NCBI RefSeq assembly: GCF_003385955.1
Contig: NZ_QRDW01000001.1
Span: forward strand, 62,001-126,000
Reading direction: 5' to 3'
DNA length: 64,000 nt
Origin: Aestuariispira insulae
Lineage (GTDB): Bacteria; Pseudomonadota; Alphaproteobacteria; UBA8366; Aestuariispiraceae
Shown in pieces: positions 1 to 8,924 of this stretch. Each line of letters starts with the position of its first letter. Within the stretch, counting starts at the first letter, position 1. A program made the position numbers and the translations under genes. The notes under the pieces are model-generated. The model was not told where the DNA came from. It worked only from the letters and a program-made list of their open reading frames with translations, and did no database searches.

Positions 1-8
1 GTTTCTAG

Positions 9-1229
9 ATGATCTCCGTCCAGGAAGCCCGCCAGCGCATTCTTTCTTCTCTGTCTGCCCTGCCGCCAGAGCAAATCTTTTTAAGCTCTGCCCTGGGCCG
101 CGTTCTGGCAGAGGATGTCTCCGCCCGATGCACTCAGCCCCCCGTAGCAGTTTCCGCTATGGATGGTTATGCAGTGCGTGCCGCGGACACGGCAACCGTA
201 CCGGCCGATCTGACAGTGATTGGCGAAGCTCCCGCCGGCGGTGGCTTTAACGGCGTGGTTAATCCTGGTGAAGCCGTTCGGATCTTCACGGGCGGGCCGG
301 TTCCCGAAGGGGCCGATGCGGTTGTGATGCAGGAAGATACCGAGCGTCCCGATAAAAAGTCTGTTCGCATCAAACTGGCCCCGCATGAAGGAAAATTCAT
401 CCGCCCGGCCGGCCTTGATTTCAGTGAAGGCGAGACTTTGCTCCGGGCGGGTAAGACCCTCAATGCGCGCGACATTGCCCTTCTGGCCGCGATGAATGTG
501 CCTTGGCTCATGGTGCGCCAACGTCCAACCGTGGCCATTCTGGCAACTGGCGATGAAGTGGTCATGCCGGGCGAACCACTTGGCCCCAGTCAGATCATCA
601 GTTCCAATAGCCTCGGCCTTGCCGCGACTGTTGAAGCCCTTGGATGCCGAGCACAGATATTGGGGATTGCACGCGACACGCCGGAAAGCCTTCGGCAAAT
701 GGCGACTGCTGCCGCATCCGCCGACTTCCTTGTGACCACGGGTGGCGCTTCGGTTGGCGATCATGATCTGATTCAGTTCGTCCTGGGAGACGAAGGTTTA
801 AAGGTCGATTTCTGGAAAATCGCCATGCGACCGGGAAAACCGCTCATTTTTGGCCAATTGGCTGGAACCCCTATGCTGGGGTTGCCAGGCAATCCTGTTT
901 CTTCAATGGTTTGCAGCCTGGTCTTCCTGGCACCGGCCCTGGCCGTGCTCGCCGGGAAATCCCCCGATGCTTTCGAACGTCGCGGACGTGCCAAACTTTC
1001 CGTCGATATTCCAGAAAATGACCACCGGGAAGAAATGTTGCGGGCCACCCTTCAAAAGGGCAGCAATGGCGATCTGCTGGTAACTCCTTATAAGAAACAA
1101 GACAGTTCCATGCTGTCCAAACTATCCAATGCGGATTGCCTGCTGGTCAGGCCGGCAAACGCACCTGCCAGCAGAGCGGGGGAAGAAGTTGAGATCGTCT
1201 TCTTCCCTTCCAGCGATCTAAGCTTGTAA
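9..1229 (+). CDS. moeA: Molybdopterin molybdenumtransferase MoeA
   Basis: Inserts molybdate into adenylylated molybdopterin in the last step of molybdenum cofactor synthesis, in the cytoplasm. The 406-residue protein has the normal length and domain order: MoeA N-terminal region (1 to about 165) with MDGYA at 51-55 and FTGGPVPEGAD at 93-103, the MoCF-binding domain with ATGDE near 179-183, TTGGASVGDHD at 243-253, PGKP at 275-278 and GLPGNPVSS at 291-299, then a C-terminal beta-barrel domain. A TAG at 6-8 directly before the ATG may be the stop of an upstream gene; in many alphaproteobacteria that is moaC, but only eight bases are visible, so this is inference. The ribosome site lies outside the window. 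lexA follows on the same strand after 135 bases with its own promoter. Confidence 0.95.
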   Translation: MISVQEARQRILSSLSALPPEQIFLSSALGRVLAEDVSARCTQPPVAVSAMDGYAVRAADTATVPADLTVIGEAPAGGGFNGVVNPGEAVRIFTGGPVPEGADAVVMQEDTERPDKKSVRIKLAPHEGKFIRPAGLDFSEGETLLRAGKTLNARDIALLAAMNVPWLMVRQRPTVAILATGDEVVMPGEPLGPSQIISSNSLGLAATVEALGCRAQILGIARDTPESLRQMATAAASADFLVTTGGASVGDHDLIQFVLGDEGLKVDFWKIAMRPGKPLIFGQLAGTPMLGLPGNPVSSMVCSLVFLAPALAVLAGKSPDAFERRGRAKLSVDIPENDHREEMLRATLQKGSNGDLLVTPYKKQDSSMLSKLSNADCLLVRPANAPASRAGEEVEIVFFPSSDLSL

Positions 1230-1268
1230 AAATGTTCCCCTTTTGGTCATTATTTAGCCTGATAGTGA

Positions 1269-1297
1269 TTGACAAATAAATCGAACACAAATAGAAC
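1269..1297 (+). promoter_or_regulatory. lexA promoter with overlapping SOS box
   Basis: TTGACA (1269-1274), a 17-base spacer and TAGAAC (1292-1297) form a sigma70-type promoter. GAAC-N7-GAAC at 1283-1297 is the reverse complement of the alphaproteobacterial LexA box GTTC-N7-GTTC, and its second half coincides with the -10 element. Bound LexA would therefore block polymerase, giving the usual autoregulation. The motif match is seen; the repression is inferred from the family. Confidence 0.8.
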
Positions 1298-1364
1298 ATA
1301 TCAAGTTGTCTTTTTGTTCTGTTTATTTTGAAGATAACATTGAAACACAAGTGGGAGAAAAAGA

Positions 1365-2060
1365 ATGCTGACCCGGAAGCAGTATGATTTGTTGATGTTT
1401 GTTCACGATCGACTGCAAAAATCAGGGGTTTCTCCCTCCTTCGATGAAATGAAGGAAGCATTGGACCTGAAATCCAAATCCGGCATTCACCGCCTGATCA
1501 CCAGCCTGGAAGAACGGGGTTTCATACGACGCCTGCCCCATCGCGCCCGCGCGCTGGAGGTTTTAAAACTGCCGAAAAACACCACGCCGGAAGAACTGCC
1601 GGTGCGGAACCGCAAGGTTGAAACCCTGATGAAGGATGATCTTGCCGGCATGCCGATCCCGCTTCACACTCCCGGCAGCCATATCCAATTGCCGCTCTAT
1701 GGCAGGATTGCCGCAGGCACCCCGATTGAGGCCCTGCGGGATCATTCCAACCAGGTTGATGTGCCTGCCTCGCTACTTGGACGCGGCGATCATTATGCAC
1801 TTGAGGTCGATGGCGATTCCATGGTCGAAGCCGGTATTTTGGATGGCGATACGATCATCGTGAAGAAAGCAGAAACCGCGCATAATGGCGATATTGTAGT
1901 TGCATTAGTCAATGGCGAAGAAGTCACGCTGAAAAAATTCCGTCGCAATGGCAAATCCATCGCACTGGAACCGGCCAACGAAAAATACCAAACTCAGGTT
2001 TATTCCGCTGACCAGGTGAATGTACAAGGTCATCTGGTTGGCTTGCTGCGGAAATACTGA
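1365..2060 (+). CDS. lexA: LexA repressor
   Basis: SOS regulator: a winged-helix DNA-binding N-terminus (about 1-70) joined to an S24-type self-cleaving protease domain. RecA filaments on single-stranded DNA trigger cleavage, here expected at Ala117-Gly118 in the sequence IAAGTP. The catalytic pair is Ser152 (in DGDSMV) and Lys190 (in EVTLKK). At 231 residues it is longer than the E. coli protein, with a proline-rich linker around 75-105, as is common in alphaproteobacteria. A GGGAG ribosome site lies ahead of the ATG. Its own SOS box sits about 70 bases upstream. The stop is only two bases from the stop of the convergent comEC gene, and no hairpin terminator is visible between them. Confidence 0.97.
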   Translation: MLTRKQYDLLMFVHDRLQKSGVSPSFDEMKEALDLKSKSGIHRLITSLEERGFIRRLPHRARALEVLKLPKNTTPEELPVRNRKVETLMKDDLAGMPIPLHTPGSHIQLPLYGRIAAGTPIEALRDHSNQVDVPASLLGRGDHYALEVDGDSMVEAGILDGDTIIVKKAETAHNGDIVVALVNGEEVTLKKFRRNGKSIALEPANEKYQTQVYSADQVNVQGHLVGLLRKY

Positions 2061-2062
2061 TT

Positions 2063-4270
2063 TCAATCATTCACGTCCCCCTTATCGGACCAGGGGTAAT
2101 TTCCTCTGGCCTGAGAGGTTGTGATGATCTTGACCCCCTGCTGCCAGGGATAGCGTCCATTGAGATAGATTGCATGGCCGCCATGGTCTTTTAACGTCCC
2201 GCGATCGATCAGTGTTTTCGGCCCTTTACAGTCCCTGCTTTCGAGAAAATGGAAAGGTGCTATCAAAAGCTCTGATGGCTCACAATCCTCGGCCAGAGCC
2301 GCCGGTTTCAAAACCAAGGCAATTGGCCCAGTTTCATCCGAATTCATCAAACAGCCAAGCCTGTCGCATGCCACTCCGGATTTGGATGATGTCTGGCGAA
2401 ACAATCTGTAATCACTGACGCCCAACAGACGCCCCCATTGCTCTGCCACGAATTTTTCGCGCCGCAGGTTATTGAGGTAGAGAATGCCCTCTTTTCCATT
2501 TATCCCGAGCAACCGGCCATTGCTGGATAGCAAAATATCCGGTGGCCTTACCAGGGGGATGCTCAGAAGACCTAGCGCTAGCAAGACAATGCCCCGCCAA
2601 CGGAAAGGCCCTCGCCACAGACAGATCCATAGACCACCCAGACTAATTAGAACAACTGAGATAATGTCCATCGGTGGAGAGAAAAACTGCGCACCTGGTA
2701 ATGCCGAAATCCAACTGGCGAATGAATAGGTCCAGAAGATTCCCGTTTCCATGAGCCAGAACCCCAAGGCTTCGCCGCCAATAGGCATCAACAGCAAAGC
2801 CAACACCGCTCCCGGCATGATCATCATGCCCATCAAGGGCACGCCAACTAGGTTCCCCAACAATCCATAGACAGCGACAGTACCAAAATGAAACTGGGCA
2901 AACGGCGTGGTCGCAATTGTAGCAATAAGAGTTGTCATCGACAGTACCAGGAAATAGCCGAAGATCCGCCGTGGCCAATTTTTGCGCCACTGCAACAGAA
3001 AGCCTTGCGCAAACTCACTTTCATAAAAGGCAACCAGGGCAATCACCGCCGCAAAAGACAGTTGGAAACTGGCCCCAAGAAAGGCTTCCGGCTGAAGAAG
3101 AAGTATGACAGTGGCCGCAAAAGCAACCATCCGCATGGAAATCGCATTTCTATCGATCAACACCGCCAGCAAGACCACCGATGTCATCAGGAATGCCCGC
3201 TGTGTCGGTAATGGCGCGCCCGCCACCAGCAAATAGGCAAAACTGCCCAATAACGCAAAGCAAGCCGCCCATTTCTTGATCGGATATTGCAGCGCAACCG
3301 GTTCCATCAGTGCCATGAATGTACGGCAGCCCGAGAATAACAGCATCACCAGCAGGCCCATGTGCAGGCCGGAGATTGCCAGCAGATGCGCCAATCCAGC
3401 GTCACGCATGGTATTGCGGAACTCCTGACTGATCGCGCTTCGATCACCGGTTATCAGCGCCGGGGCAATGGCTTTGGTTTCCGGATAATGCATCTGATCC
3501 CGAATGGCCGCCGTCAATAATTGGCGCTTTCTTTCAATGAAGGCAAAGAACGCATCCATCCAATGGGTTGAAATCTCCTTTTCCGGGAGGAGTTCCACTT
3601 TTCCCAATGCATAGCCCAGTCCTCCAAGTTGTTGAAACCAGGCCCGTCTTTGAAAATCATATACATTCGGGACAGAGGGATTGGGCGGCGGGTAAAGTCC
3701 GGCGCGAAGTCTGATACGATCGCCTGGCAGGAAATCTGTCGCCTGCCTGGTTGTCAGGCGTATTTTGACCGGCGTTTGATGGCTCGGAAGGCCATCCACA
3801 ATCAGATCTGTCAATGTAAGGCGATTGTTGCCGACGCGCTGCTCCAACAACAAAACACGACCTTCCACCATGGTTGCATGGATTCGTTTCGTCAAAACTG
3901 GGGCAGAGAGCTGATAGGTGCGCCCCATGGCAAGCAAATAGCCCGACAGCAGGACGAGTAAAAAGAGAGCGACCCAACCTTTGGGAATGATCCTTACTCC
4001 CGCGCCCTTTCTATCCATGCTCGCCATTATCAGGCACAATAAGCCGATCATGAGTATTTCGGCTCTGATCGGTTGAGAAAAAAATAGGCCGATGCCCCCT
4101 GCCAACACAGCGGGCACCCACAAGATCAGCCGATCTCTGTTAAACCGTTTCCCTTGGATAAAAACAGAGCCAATCTGGGGCGAAGACGCCCCCGGCAACA
4201 TGCCCCGGATCCTGTCTAGAACCGCTATCAATGAATTTACCCCTCCCCATGGGTTGTCAGGATACGCCAA
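2063..4270 (-). CDS. comEC: ComEC/Rec2 family DNA-uptake channel protein
   Basis: Inner-membrane channel family that moves single-stranded DNA into the cytoplasm during natural transformation. The 735-residue protein has an N-terminal soluble DUF4131-like part after two to three membrane segments, then the multi-pass Competence domain with the hallmark ISGLHMGLL near residue 300. The last ~190 residues do not show the HxHxDH motif of the metallo-beta-lactamase nuclease domain found in longer ComEC proteins; instead there are cysteines in CDRLGC, AEDC and DCKGP. The start is TTG, supported by an AGGGG five bases upstream; the first internal ATG lies 24 codons in. The gene is convergent with lexA and divergent from gltX. 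No other competence gene is in the window, so function in uptake is inferred from the family only. Confidence 0.9.
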   Translation of the reverse strand: MAYPDNPWGGVNSLIAVLDRIRGMLPGASSPQIGSVFIQGKRFNRDRLILWVPAVLAGGIGLFFSQPIRAEILMIGLLCLIMASMDRKGAGVRIIPKGWVALFLLVLLSGYLLAMGRTYQLSAPVLTKRIHATMVEGRVLLLEQRVGNNRLTLTDLIVDGLPSHQTPVKIRLTTRQATDFLPGDRIRLRAGLYPPPNPSVPNVYDFQRRAWFQQLGGLGYALGKVELLPEKEISTHWMDAFFAFIERKRQLLTAAIRDQMHYPETKAIAPALITGDRSAISQEFRNTMRDAGLAHLLAISGLHMGLLVMLLFSGCRTFMALMEPVALQYPIKKWAACFALLGSFAYLLVAGAPLPTQRAFLMTSVVLLAVLIDRNAISMRMVAFAATVILLLQPEAFLGASFQLSFAAVIALVAFYESEFAQGFLLQWRKNWPRRIFGYFLVLSMTTLIATIATTPFAQFHFGTVAVYGLLGNLVGVPLMGMMIMPGAVLALLLMPIGGEALGFWLMETGIFWTYSFASWISALPGAQFFSPPMDIISVVLISLGGLWICLWRGPFRWRGIVLLALGLLSIPLVRPPDILLSSNGRLLGINGKEGILYLNNLRREKFVAEQWGRLLGVSDYRLFRQTSSKSGVACDRLGCLMNSDETGPIALVLKPAALAEDCEPSELLIAPFHFLESRDCKGPKTLIDRGTLKDHGGHAIYLNGRYPWQQGVKIITTSQARGNYPWSDKGDVND

Positions 4271-4282
4271 ACTTTGCCCCTT

Positions 4283-4311
4283 TTGAATTGGTTTTGCCGA
4301 ACAGATAGATT
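4283..4311 (+). promoter_or_regulatory. Candidate gltX promoter
   Basis: TTGAAT (4283-4288), a 17-base spacer and TAGATT (4306-4311) lie about 60 bases before the gltX start, in the 100-base divergent gap with comEC. This is a moderate match to sigma70; TTGCCG with CTAAAC slightly downstream is an alternative pair. Confidence 0.35.
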
Positions 4312-4370
4312 TTGTGCTAAACCGCGCGCAGACATTCTCAACAACCCATGTAATTCATTAGGGAACAGGC

Positions 4371-5768
4371 ATGACTGTAGTAACCCGCTTTGCGCCCTCG
4401 CCGACCGGCTTTCTCCATATCGGCGGCGCAAGAACCGCGCTTTTCAACTGGCTTTATGCCCGCCATTACGGTGGCCAATACCGCCTCCGGATTGAGGATA
4501 CCGACCGGAAACGCTCCACCCCGGAAGCCATTGAGGCGATCAAAGATGGTCTGACCTGGCTTGGCCTGGAAGCGGATGGCGAGATCGTCTATCAGTCTGA
4601 AGGTGCCGACCGGCATGCCGCCGTTGCCCGCAAGCTTGTTGAAGAAGGCAAGGCCTATCATTGTTATTGCTCCCCCGAGGAACTGGAAGAGATGCGCAAC
4701 AGTGCTAAGGCAGAAGGTCGCCCGATGCGCTATGACGGCACCTGGCGTGACCGGGATGCATCCGAAGCACCGGACGGGATTGATCCTGTGGTGCGCATCA
4801 AGATGCCACAAACCGGTGAAACCACGATCGAGGACCAGGTTCAAGGCACAGTCACCATCCAGAATGAGCAGCTGGATGATTTCATCCTCCTGCGCGCGGA
4901 TGGCACACCAACCTATATGCTGTCCGTCGTGGTGGATGATCATGACATGGGCATCACACACGTCATCCGCGGCGATGACCACCTAACAAATGCCTTCCGC
5001 CAGTTTCAGCTCTACGCCGCCTGCGGATGGGATGTGCCGACCTTTGCCCATATTCCGCTGATTCATGGATCTGACGGTGCCAAACTGTCGAAACGCCACG
5101 GGGCGCTTGGCGTGGAGGCCTACCGGGATGAGATGGGTTACCTGCCGGAAGCAATCAATAACTATCTGCTGCGGCTCGGCTGGTCCCATGGTGACGAGGA
5201 AATCATTCCCCAGGAAAAGGCCATCGAATGGTTTGATCTCGATTCCTGCGGTCGATCCCCGTCACGATTCGATTTTGCCAAGCTGGAAAGCCTCAATTTC
5301 CATTACATGCAGGAAGCCGAGAATGCCCGCCTTGTGGACCTGATCCTTCCGCGCATGAATGGCACGGCAGATGAAACCGGGCGCGCGCGCCTATTGGCTG
5401 GCATGGATGGTTTGAAACAACGGGCCAAAACCCTGATTGAACTGGCAGAGAGCAGTGAGTTTTACCTGACTCCGCCAACCTTCCCTCTGGAAATCCCCAA
5501 AGCAGCTAAACTGCTGAAAGAGGATTCACCGGCCCTTCTCCGTGCCTTGGCCGATTCCCTGGAAAACCATGAGGATTGGACAGAGGAATCCCTTGAAAAT
5601 GCCATGCGCGCATTTGGGGAAGCGCGGGAACTGGGCTTTGGAAAGGTTGCCCAACCGGTCCGGGCTGCACTAACCGGTTCCAACATGTCGCCAGGCCTGT
5701 TCGAAGTCATGGTGGTTTTGGGCCGCGAAGAGACCGTTAAACGGCTCCGCGCCGTACCGGAAACATAA
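4371..5768 (+). CDS. gltX: Glutamyl-tRNA synthetase
   Basis: Class I aminoacyl-tRNA synthetase that charges tRNA-Glu, in the cytoplasm. The signature HIGH-type motif appears as HIGG at residues 16-19 (after APSPTGF) and the KMSKS-type loop as KLSKR near 238. The 465-residue length fits bacterial GluRS. In the insertion that binds zinc in E. coli, the first two cysteines are kept (CYC) but the later Cys and His are replaced (DGTWRD), so zinc is probably not bound. A GGGAAC ribosome site precedes the ATG. It is followed by a weak hairpin terminator and then gltA. Many alphaproteobacteria carry two GluRS-like genes and charge tRNA-Gln by the GatCAB route; whether that holds here cannot be seen. 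Confidence 0.96.
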   Translation: MTVVTRFAPSPTGFLHIGGARTALFNWLYARHYGGQYRLRIEDTDRKRSTPEAIEAIKDGLTWLGLEADGEIVYQSEGADRHAAVARKLVEEGKAYHCYCSPEELEEMRNSAKAEGRPMRYDGTWRDRDASEAPDGIDPVVRIKMPQTGETTIEDQVQGTVTIQNEQLDDFILLRADGTPTYMLSVVVDDHDMGITHVIRGDDHLTNAFRQFQLYAACGWDVPTFAHIPLIHGSDGAKLSKRHGALGVEAYRDEMGYLPEAINNYLLRLGWSHGDEEIIPQEKAIEWFDLDSCGRSPSRFDFAKLESLNFHYMQEAENARLVDLILPRMNGTADETGRARLLAGMDGLKQRAKTLIELAESSEFYLTPPTFPLEIPKAAKLLKEDSPALLRALADSLENHEDWTEESLENAMRAFGEARELGFGKVAQPVRAALTGSNMSPGLFEVMVVLGREETVKRLRAVPET

Positions 5769-5785
5769 GGTTTTTAGCCAAGTTG

Positions 5786-5819
5786 GGGGCATGATTTGCT
5801 TTCTGCTTCATGCCCCTTT
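5786..5819 (+). terminator. Hairpin after gltX
   Basis: GGGGCATGA (5786-5794) pairs perfectly with TCATGCCCC (5808-5816) around a 13-base loop and is followed by a short TTTA. The U-tract is weak, so termination may be partial. Confidence 0.5.
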
Positions 5820-5822
5820 ATA

Positions 5823-5900
5823 TTGCACCGCAATACAAGGGAAATTACCCACAAAAAAAGAATAAAAACATCTGGTCGGCGGAGGCACCTTGCACCGCAA
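5823..5900. repeat. Two copies of TTGCACCGCAA upstream of gltA
   Basis: The 11-base sequence TTGCACCGCAA, itself an inverted repeat (TTGC-ACC-GCAA), occurs at 5823-5833 and again at 5890-5900, 67 bases apart, both in the gltA upstream region. The placement suggests an operator pair, but I know of no regulator with this exact site. Confidence 0.5.
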
Positions 5901-5925
5901 CCAATTACTCAACGGAGGTGAAACA

Positions 5926-7239
5926 ATGGCCCAGGACAACCCCGGCACTGACAAAAACCATGTGACATTGGTCGATCATGCCACAGGTAAATCAGTCGAT
6001 CTGCCGGTTTTGAAGGGGACCGTCGGTCCCAAGGTCATTGATATTCGCAAACTGTATGCCGAAACCGGCTATTTCACCTATGACCCGGGCTATACGAGCA
6101 CCGGTTCCTGCGATTCGGCCATCACATATATTGATGGCGACAAAGGTGAACTGCAGCATCGCGGATATTCAATCGAAGATCTGGCGGGAAAAAGCGATTT
6201 CATGGAAGTAGCTTACCTGCTGCTCCACGGCGAACTGCCTAATAAGGAAGAAAAAGACACCTTCACGCAGACCATCACCAATCATACGATGCTGCATGAA
6301 CAAATGCTGTTCTTCTACCGCGGCTTCCGCCGGGATGCCCATCCCATGGCGATCATGGTCGGTGTCGTCGGTGCCTTGTCTTCTTTCTATCATGACTCCA
6401 CGGATATTAACGACCCACATCAGCGGATGGTCGCGTCAATCCGCATGATTGCAAAAATGCCGACCATTGCCGCAATGGCCTACAAATACTCCGTTGGTCA
6501 GCCTTTTGTTTATCCGCGTAATGATCTGTCTTATGCCGAAAACTTCCTGAACATGACGTTCAGCGTGCCGGCGGAAGATTATAAAATCAGTCCGGCCGTA
6601 GCCCGCGCCATGGATCGCATTTTTATCCTTCATGCCGATCATGAACAGAATGCGTCCACCTCCACCGTGCGTATTGCAGGTTCCTCCGGCGCAAATCCGT
6701 TTGCCTGCATCGCTGCCGGGATCTCGTCCCTGTGGGGGCCGGCACATGGTGGCGCGAACGAAGCCGTGCTGACCATGCTGGAACAAATCGGCGACAAGAA
6801 AAATATCCCTGAATTTATCGCACGGGCAAAAGACAAGAACGATCCGTTCCGTCTGATGGGCTTCGGCCACCGGGTATATAAGAACTTCGATCCACGCGCT
6901 GGTGTTCTAAAACAGTCCTGTCACGAAGTTCTGGAAGAACTGGGTGTTCAGGATCCGTTGCTGGACCTGGCGATGGAATTGGAGAAAATTGCGTTGGAAG
7001 ACGATTATTTCGTTCAACGCAAGCTTTTCCCGAATGTTGATTTCTATTCCGGCATCATCCTGAAGGCGATCGGCTTCCCGACCAGCATGTTTACAGTATT
7101 GTTCGCATTGGCAAGAACCGTCGGCTGGGTCGCGCAATGGAATGAGATGATCACGGACCCGAACCAGAAAATCGGGCGTCCGCGTCAGCTTTTCCTGGGT
7201 CATGCTCAGCGGGAATATGTAGAGCTTGAAGACCGGTAA
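5926..7239 (+). CDS. gltA: Citrate synthase
   Basis: Condenses acetyl-CoA and oxaloacetate to citrate, the entry step of the TCA cycle, in the cytoplasm. The catalytic residues are His274 (in WGPAHGGAN), His315 (in GFGHRVY) and Asp372 (in NVDFYSG), each exactly ten positions later than His264, His305 and Asp362 of E. coli GltA. The 437-residue length fits the type II, hexameric class. I chose the ATG at 5926 because GGAGGTG lies six bases before it; a frame extension to a TTG at 5890 has no ribosome site and falls in a repeated palindrome. The gene is alone on its strand, between the gltX hairpin and a strong terminator shared with gloA. Confidence 0.97.
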   Translation: MAQDNPGTDKNHVTLVDHATGKSVDLPVLKGTVGPKVIDIRKLYAETGYFTYDPGYTSTGSCDSAITYIDGDKGELQHRGYSIEDLAGKSDFMEVAYLLLHGELPNKEEKDTFTQTITNHTMLHEQMLFFYRGFRRDAHPMAIMVGVVGALSSFYHDSTDINDPHQRMVASIRMIAKMPTIAAMAYKYSVGQPFVYPRNDLSYAENFLNMTFSVPAEDYKISPAVARAMDRIFILHADHEQNASTSTVRIAGSSGANPFACIAAGISSLWGPAHGGANEAVLTMLEQIGDKKNIPEFIARAKDKNDPFRLMGFGHRVYKNFDPRAGVLKQSCHEVLEELGVQDPLLDLAMELEKIALEDDYFVQRKLFPNVDFYSGIILKAIGFPTSMFTVLFALARTVGWVAQWNEMITDPNQKIGRPRQLFLGHAQREYVELEDR

Positions 7240-7251
7240 GAGAGCATAAGT

Positions 7252-7289
7252 AAAAAAAAGGGGCGGGAGAAATTCTCCCGCCCCTTTTT
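7252..7289. terminator. Bidirectional terminator between gltA and gloA
   Basis: GGGGCGGGAGA (7260-7270) and TCTCCCGCCCC (7274-7284) form an 11-bp GC-rich stem with a 3-base loop. Eight A residues precede it and five T residues follow it, so it can stop both gltA (plus) and the lipid A operon ending in gloA (minus). Confidence 0.92.
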
Positions 7290-7307
7290 CTTAATTCCAA
7301 TCTTATT

Positions 7308-7712
7308 TTAAGCCCGCTCAATCAATTCAATCTTATACCCGTCGGGATCCTCGATGAAAGCGATCACCGAACCGCCATGTTTCATGGGACCGGGGGCTCG
7401 GGGGATAGGAACCCCTTCCTTTTCAAGGTCTTCACAGGTTTTATAGATATCCGGCACACCGATCGCCAAATGCCCGAAACCGGATCCCAAGTCATAGGGT
7501 TCGTCCTGCCCCCAGTTATGGGTCAATTCAATAACCGTATCGGTTTCAGTTGGTCCATAGCCCATAAAAACCAATGTAAATTCACCAGACGGATAATCCT
7601 TGCGGGATAACACATCCATACCCAGGTGACGTTGATAAAAATCTATGGATTTTTCCAAGTCCTTCACGCGTATCATGGTGTGAAGAAAACGATAACCGTC
7701 AGTTCCACTCAT
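7308..7712 (-). CDS. gloA: Lactoylglutathione lyase (glyoxalase I)
   Basis: Isomerises the hemithioacetal of methylglyoxal and glutathione to S-lactoylglutathione, the first step of glyoxal detoxification in the cytoplasm. The 134-residue protein is a two-module VOC fold. The four expected metal ligands are visible: His in FLHTMIRV near residue 11, Glu in VIELTHNW, His in GHLAIGV and Glu in YKIELIER at the C-terminus. Length and spacing match the short nickel-dependent bacterial class. It lies 37 bases downstream of lpxB on the same strand and is probably the last gene of that transcript, ending at the shared terminator with gltA. Confidence 0.93.
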   Translation of the reverse strand: MSGTDGYRFLHTMIRVKDLEKSIDFYQRHLGMDVLSRKDYPSGEFTLVFMGYGPTETDTVIELTHNWGQDEPYDLGSGFGHLAIGVPDIYKTCEDLEKEGVPIPRAPGPMKHGGSVIAFIEDPDGYKIELIERA

Positions 7713-7749
7713 TTCTCTGTCCTTATTTTCTTTCCGTTAGCGGAAAGCT

Positions 7750-8919
7750 TCACATCTTTTCGATATGGTTATCCAATATGGAAAATACCACCGATGCTGC
7801 GCATTTACTGGGACTATTTCCCTCCGGAGCTTTCAGCATCTCCAAAGCTGGTTTCAAAGCCCTGGTCTGTTCCGCGCCCTTTTCCCCCAAAAGTTCCCGG
7901 AGATCCGCAATCAATTGTGCCGACTGGCAATCATCCTGAATTCTCTCCGGAACAATCTCCCGTTTCATCAGGATATTCAAAAGATGCGCATAATCGACCT
8001 TCACTAGCCGTCGGACAATGAAATGGGTTAATGGGGACAGTCGATAGGCAATCACAGTGGGCACATGGGCCAGGGTTAATTCAAGCGCCACCGTGCCTGA
8101 AGCCGCAAGCGCGACATTGCTTGCAGCCATAGCATCAAATTTCTCAGCAGCCCCTTCCACAATGATCGGCGGTTTTTCCCATTCCGCGGTCATTTCACGA
8201 ATCATCGAAAGCCGCGCTGGCAATGTTGGCAACACAACCTGCAGATCCGGGATGATCTTGTTCAGGCCCTCAATTGTCTTGGAGAATTCCGGCATCAGGC
8301 GGGTAATCTCACCACGGCGGCTTCCTGGCAACAAGCAAAGAACTGGCGCTTTTTCATCCAATCCCTGCCGGGCCCTAAATCCGGCACCGTCCCCTTTATC
8401 TGCACCTGATTCCAGGACCGAATGACCGACAAAATGGCAAGGCAGGCCAACCGCTTCAAAATAGGGGGGTTCAATCGGCAGCAGTGCTAGGAGATGATCA
8501 AAATGCTTTTTGAATTTATGCACCCGACCGGGTTTCCAAGCCCAGACACTGGGCGCGACATAATGAATCTTGGAAAAGGAGGTTCCGCCCAGCTTCTTTG
8601 CCAACTGGTGTGCGAACCCGGGCGAATCGATTGTGATTACAGCATCCGGCTCCAGTTTACGGATATAGTCAGCGGTCTCAGAAATACGTTTGAGAAGATG
8701 CCGGATGCGCGGCAAAATCTCTATCAGCCCCATTACAGACAATTCATCCATGGGGAACAGGCTGGTAACTCCCTGCTCTTCCATCAGACCGCCACCGATA
8801 CCGTGAAACTCAATTTCGCGCCCATCGAACGCCTTCATTGCGGACATCAAACGCGCCCCCAAAGCATCACCCGAGGCTTCACCGGCCGCAATAAAAATCG
8901 TGTAAGGCCTGTCTTTCAT
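7750..8919 (-). CDS. lpxB: Lipid-A-disaccharide synthase
   Basis: GT19 family glycosyltransferase that joins 2,3-diacylglucosamine-1-phosphate (lipid X) to UDP-2,3-diacylglucosamine to form the lipid A disaccharide at the inner face of the inner membrane. The N-terminal motif AAGEASGDALGARLM is the family signature; GIGGGLMEEQG, VAPSVWAWKPGR and LLPGSRRGEI are also in the expected order. The length of 389 residues is typical. It sits five bases after lpxI, its substrate-producing partner, and closes the lpxD-fabZ-lpxA-lpxI-lpxB series. Confidence 0.96.
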   Translation of the reverse strand: MKDRPYTIFIAAGEASGDALGARLMSAMKAFDGREIEFHGIGGGLMEEQGVTSLFPMDELSVMGLIEILPRIRHLLKRISETADYIRKLEPDAVITIDSPGFAHQLAKKLGGTSFSKIHYVAPSVWAWKPGRVHKFKKHFDHLLALLPIEPPYFEAVGLPCHFVGHSVLESGADKGDGAGFRARQGLDEKAPVLCLLPGSRRGEITRLMPEFSKTIEGLNKIIPDLQVVLPTLPARLSMIREMTAEWEKPPIIVEGAAEKFDAMAASNVALAASGTVALELTLAHVPTVIAYRLSPLTHFIVRRLVKVDYAHLLNILMKREIVPERIQDDCQSAQLIADLRELLGEKGAEQTRALKPALEMLKAPEGNSPSKCAASVVFSILDNHIEKM

Positions 8920-8924
8920 GGCAG

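Noticed and set aside
5890-5925. Twelve-codon extension of citrate synthase to a TTG start
   Set aside because: GGAGGTG fits the ATG at 5926, and catalytic residue spacing fits the shorter form.
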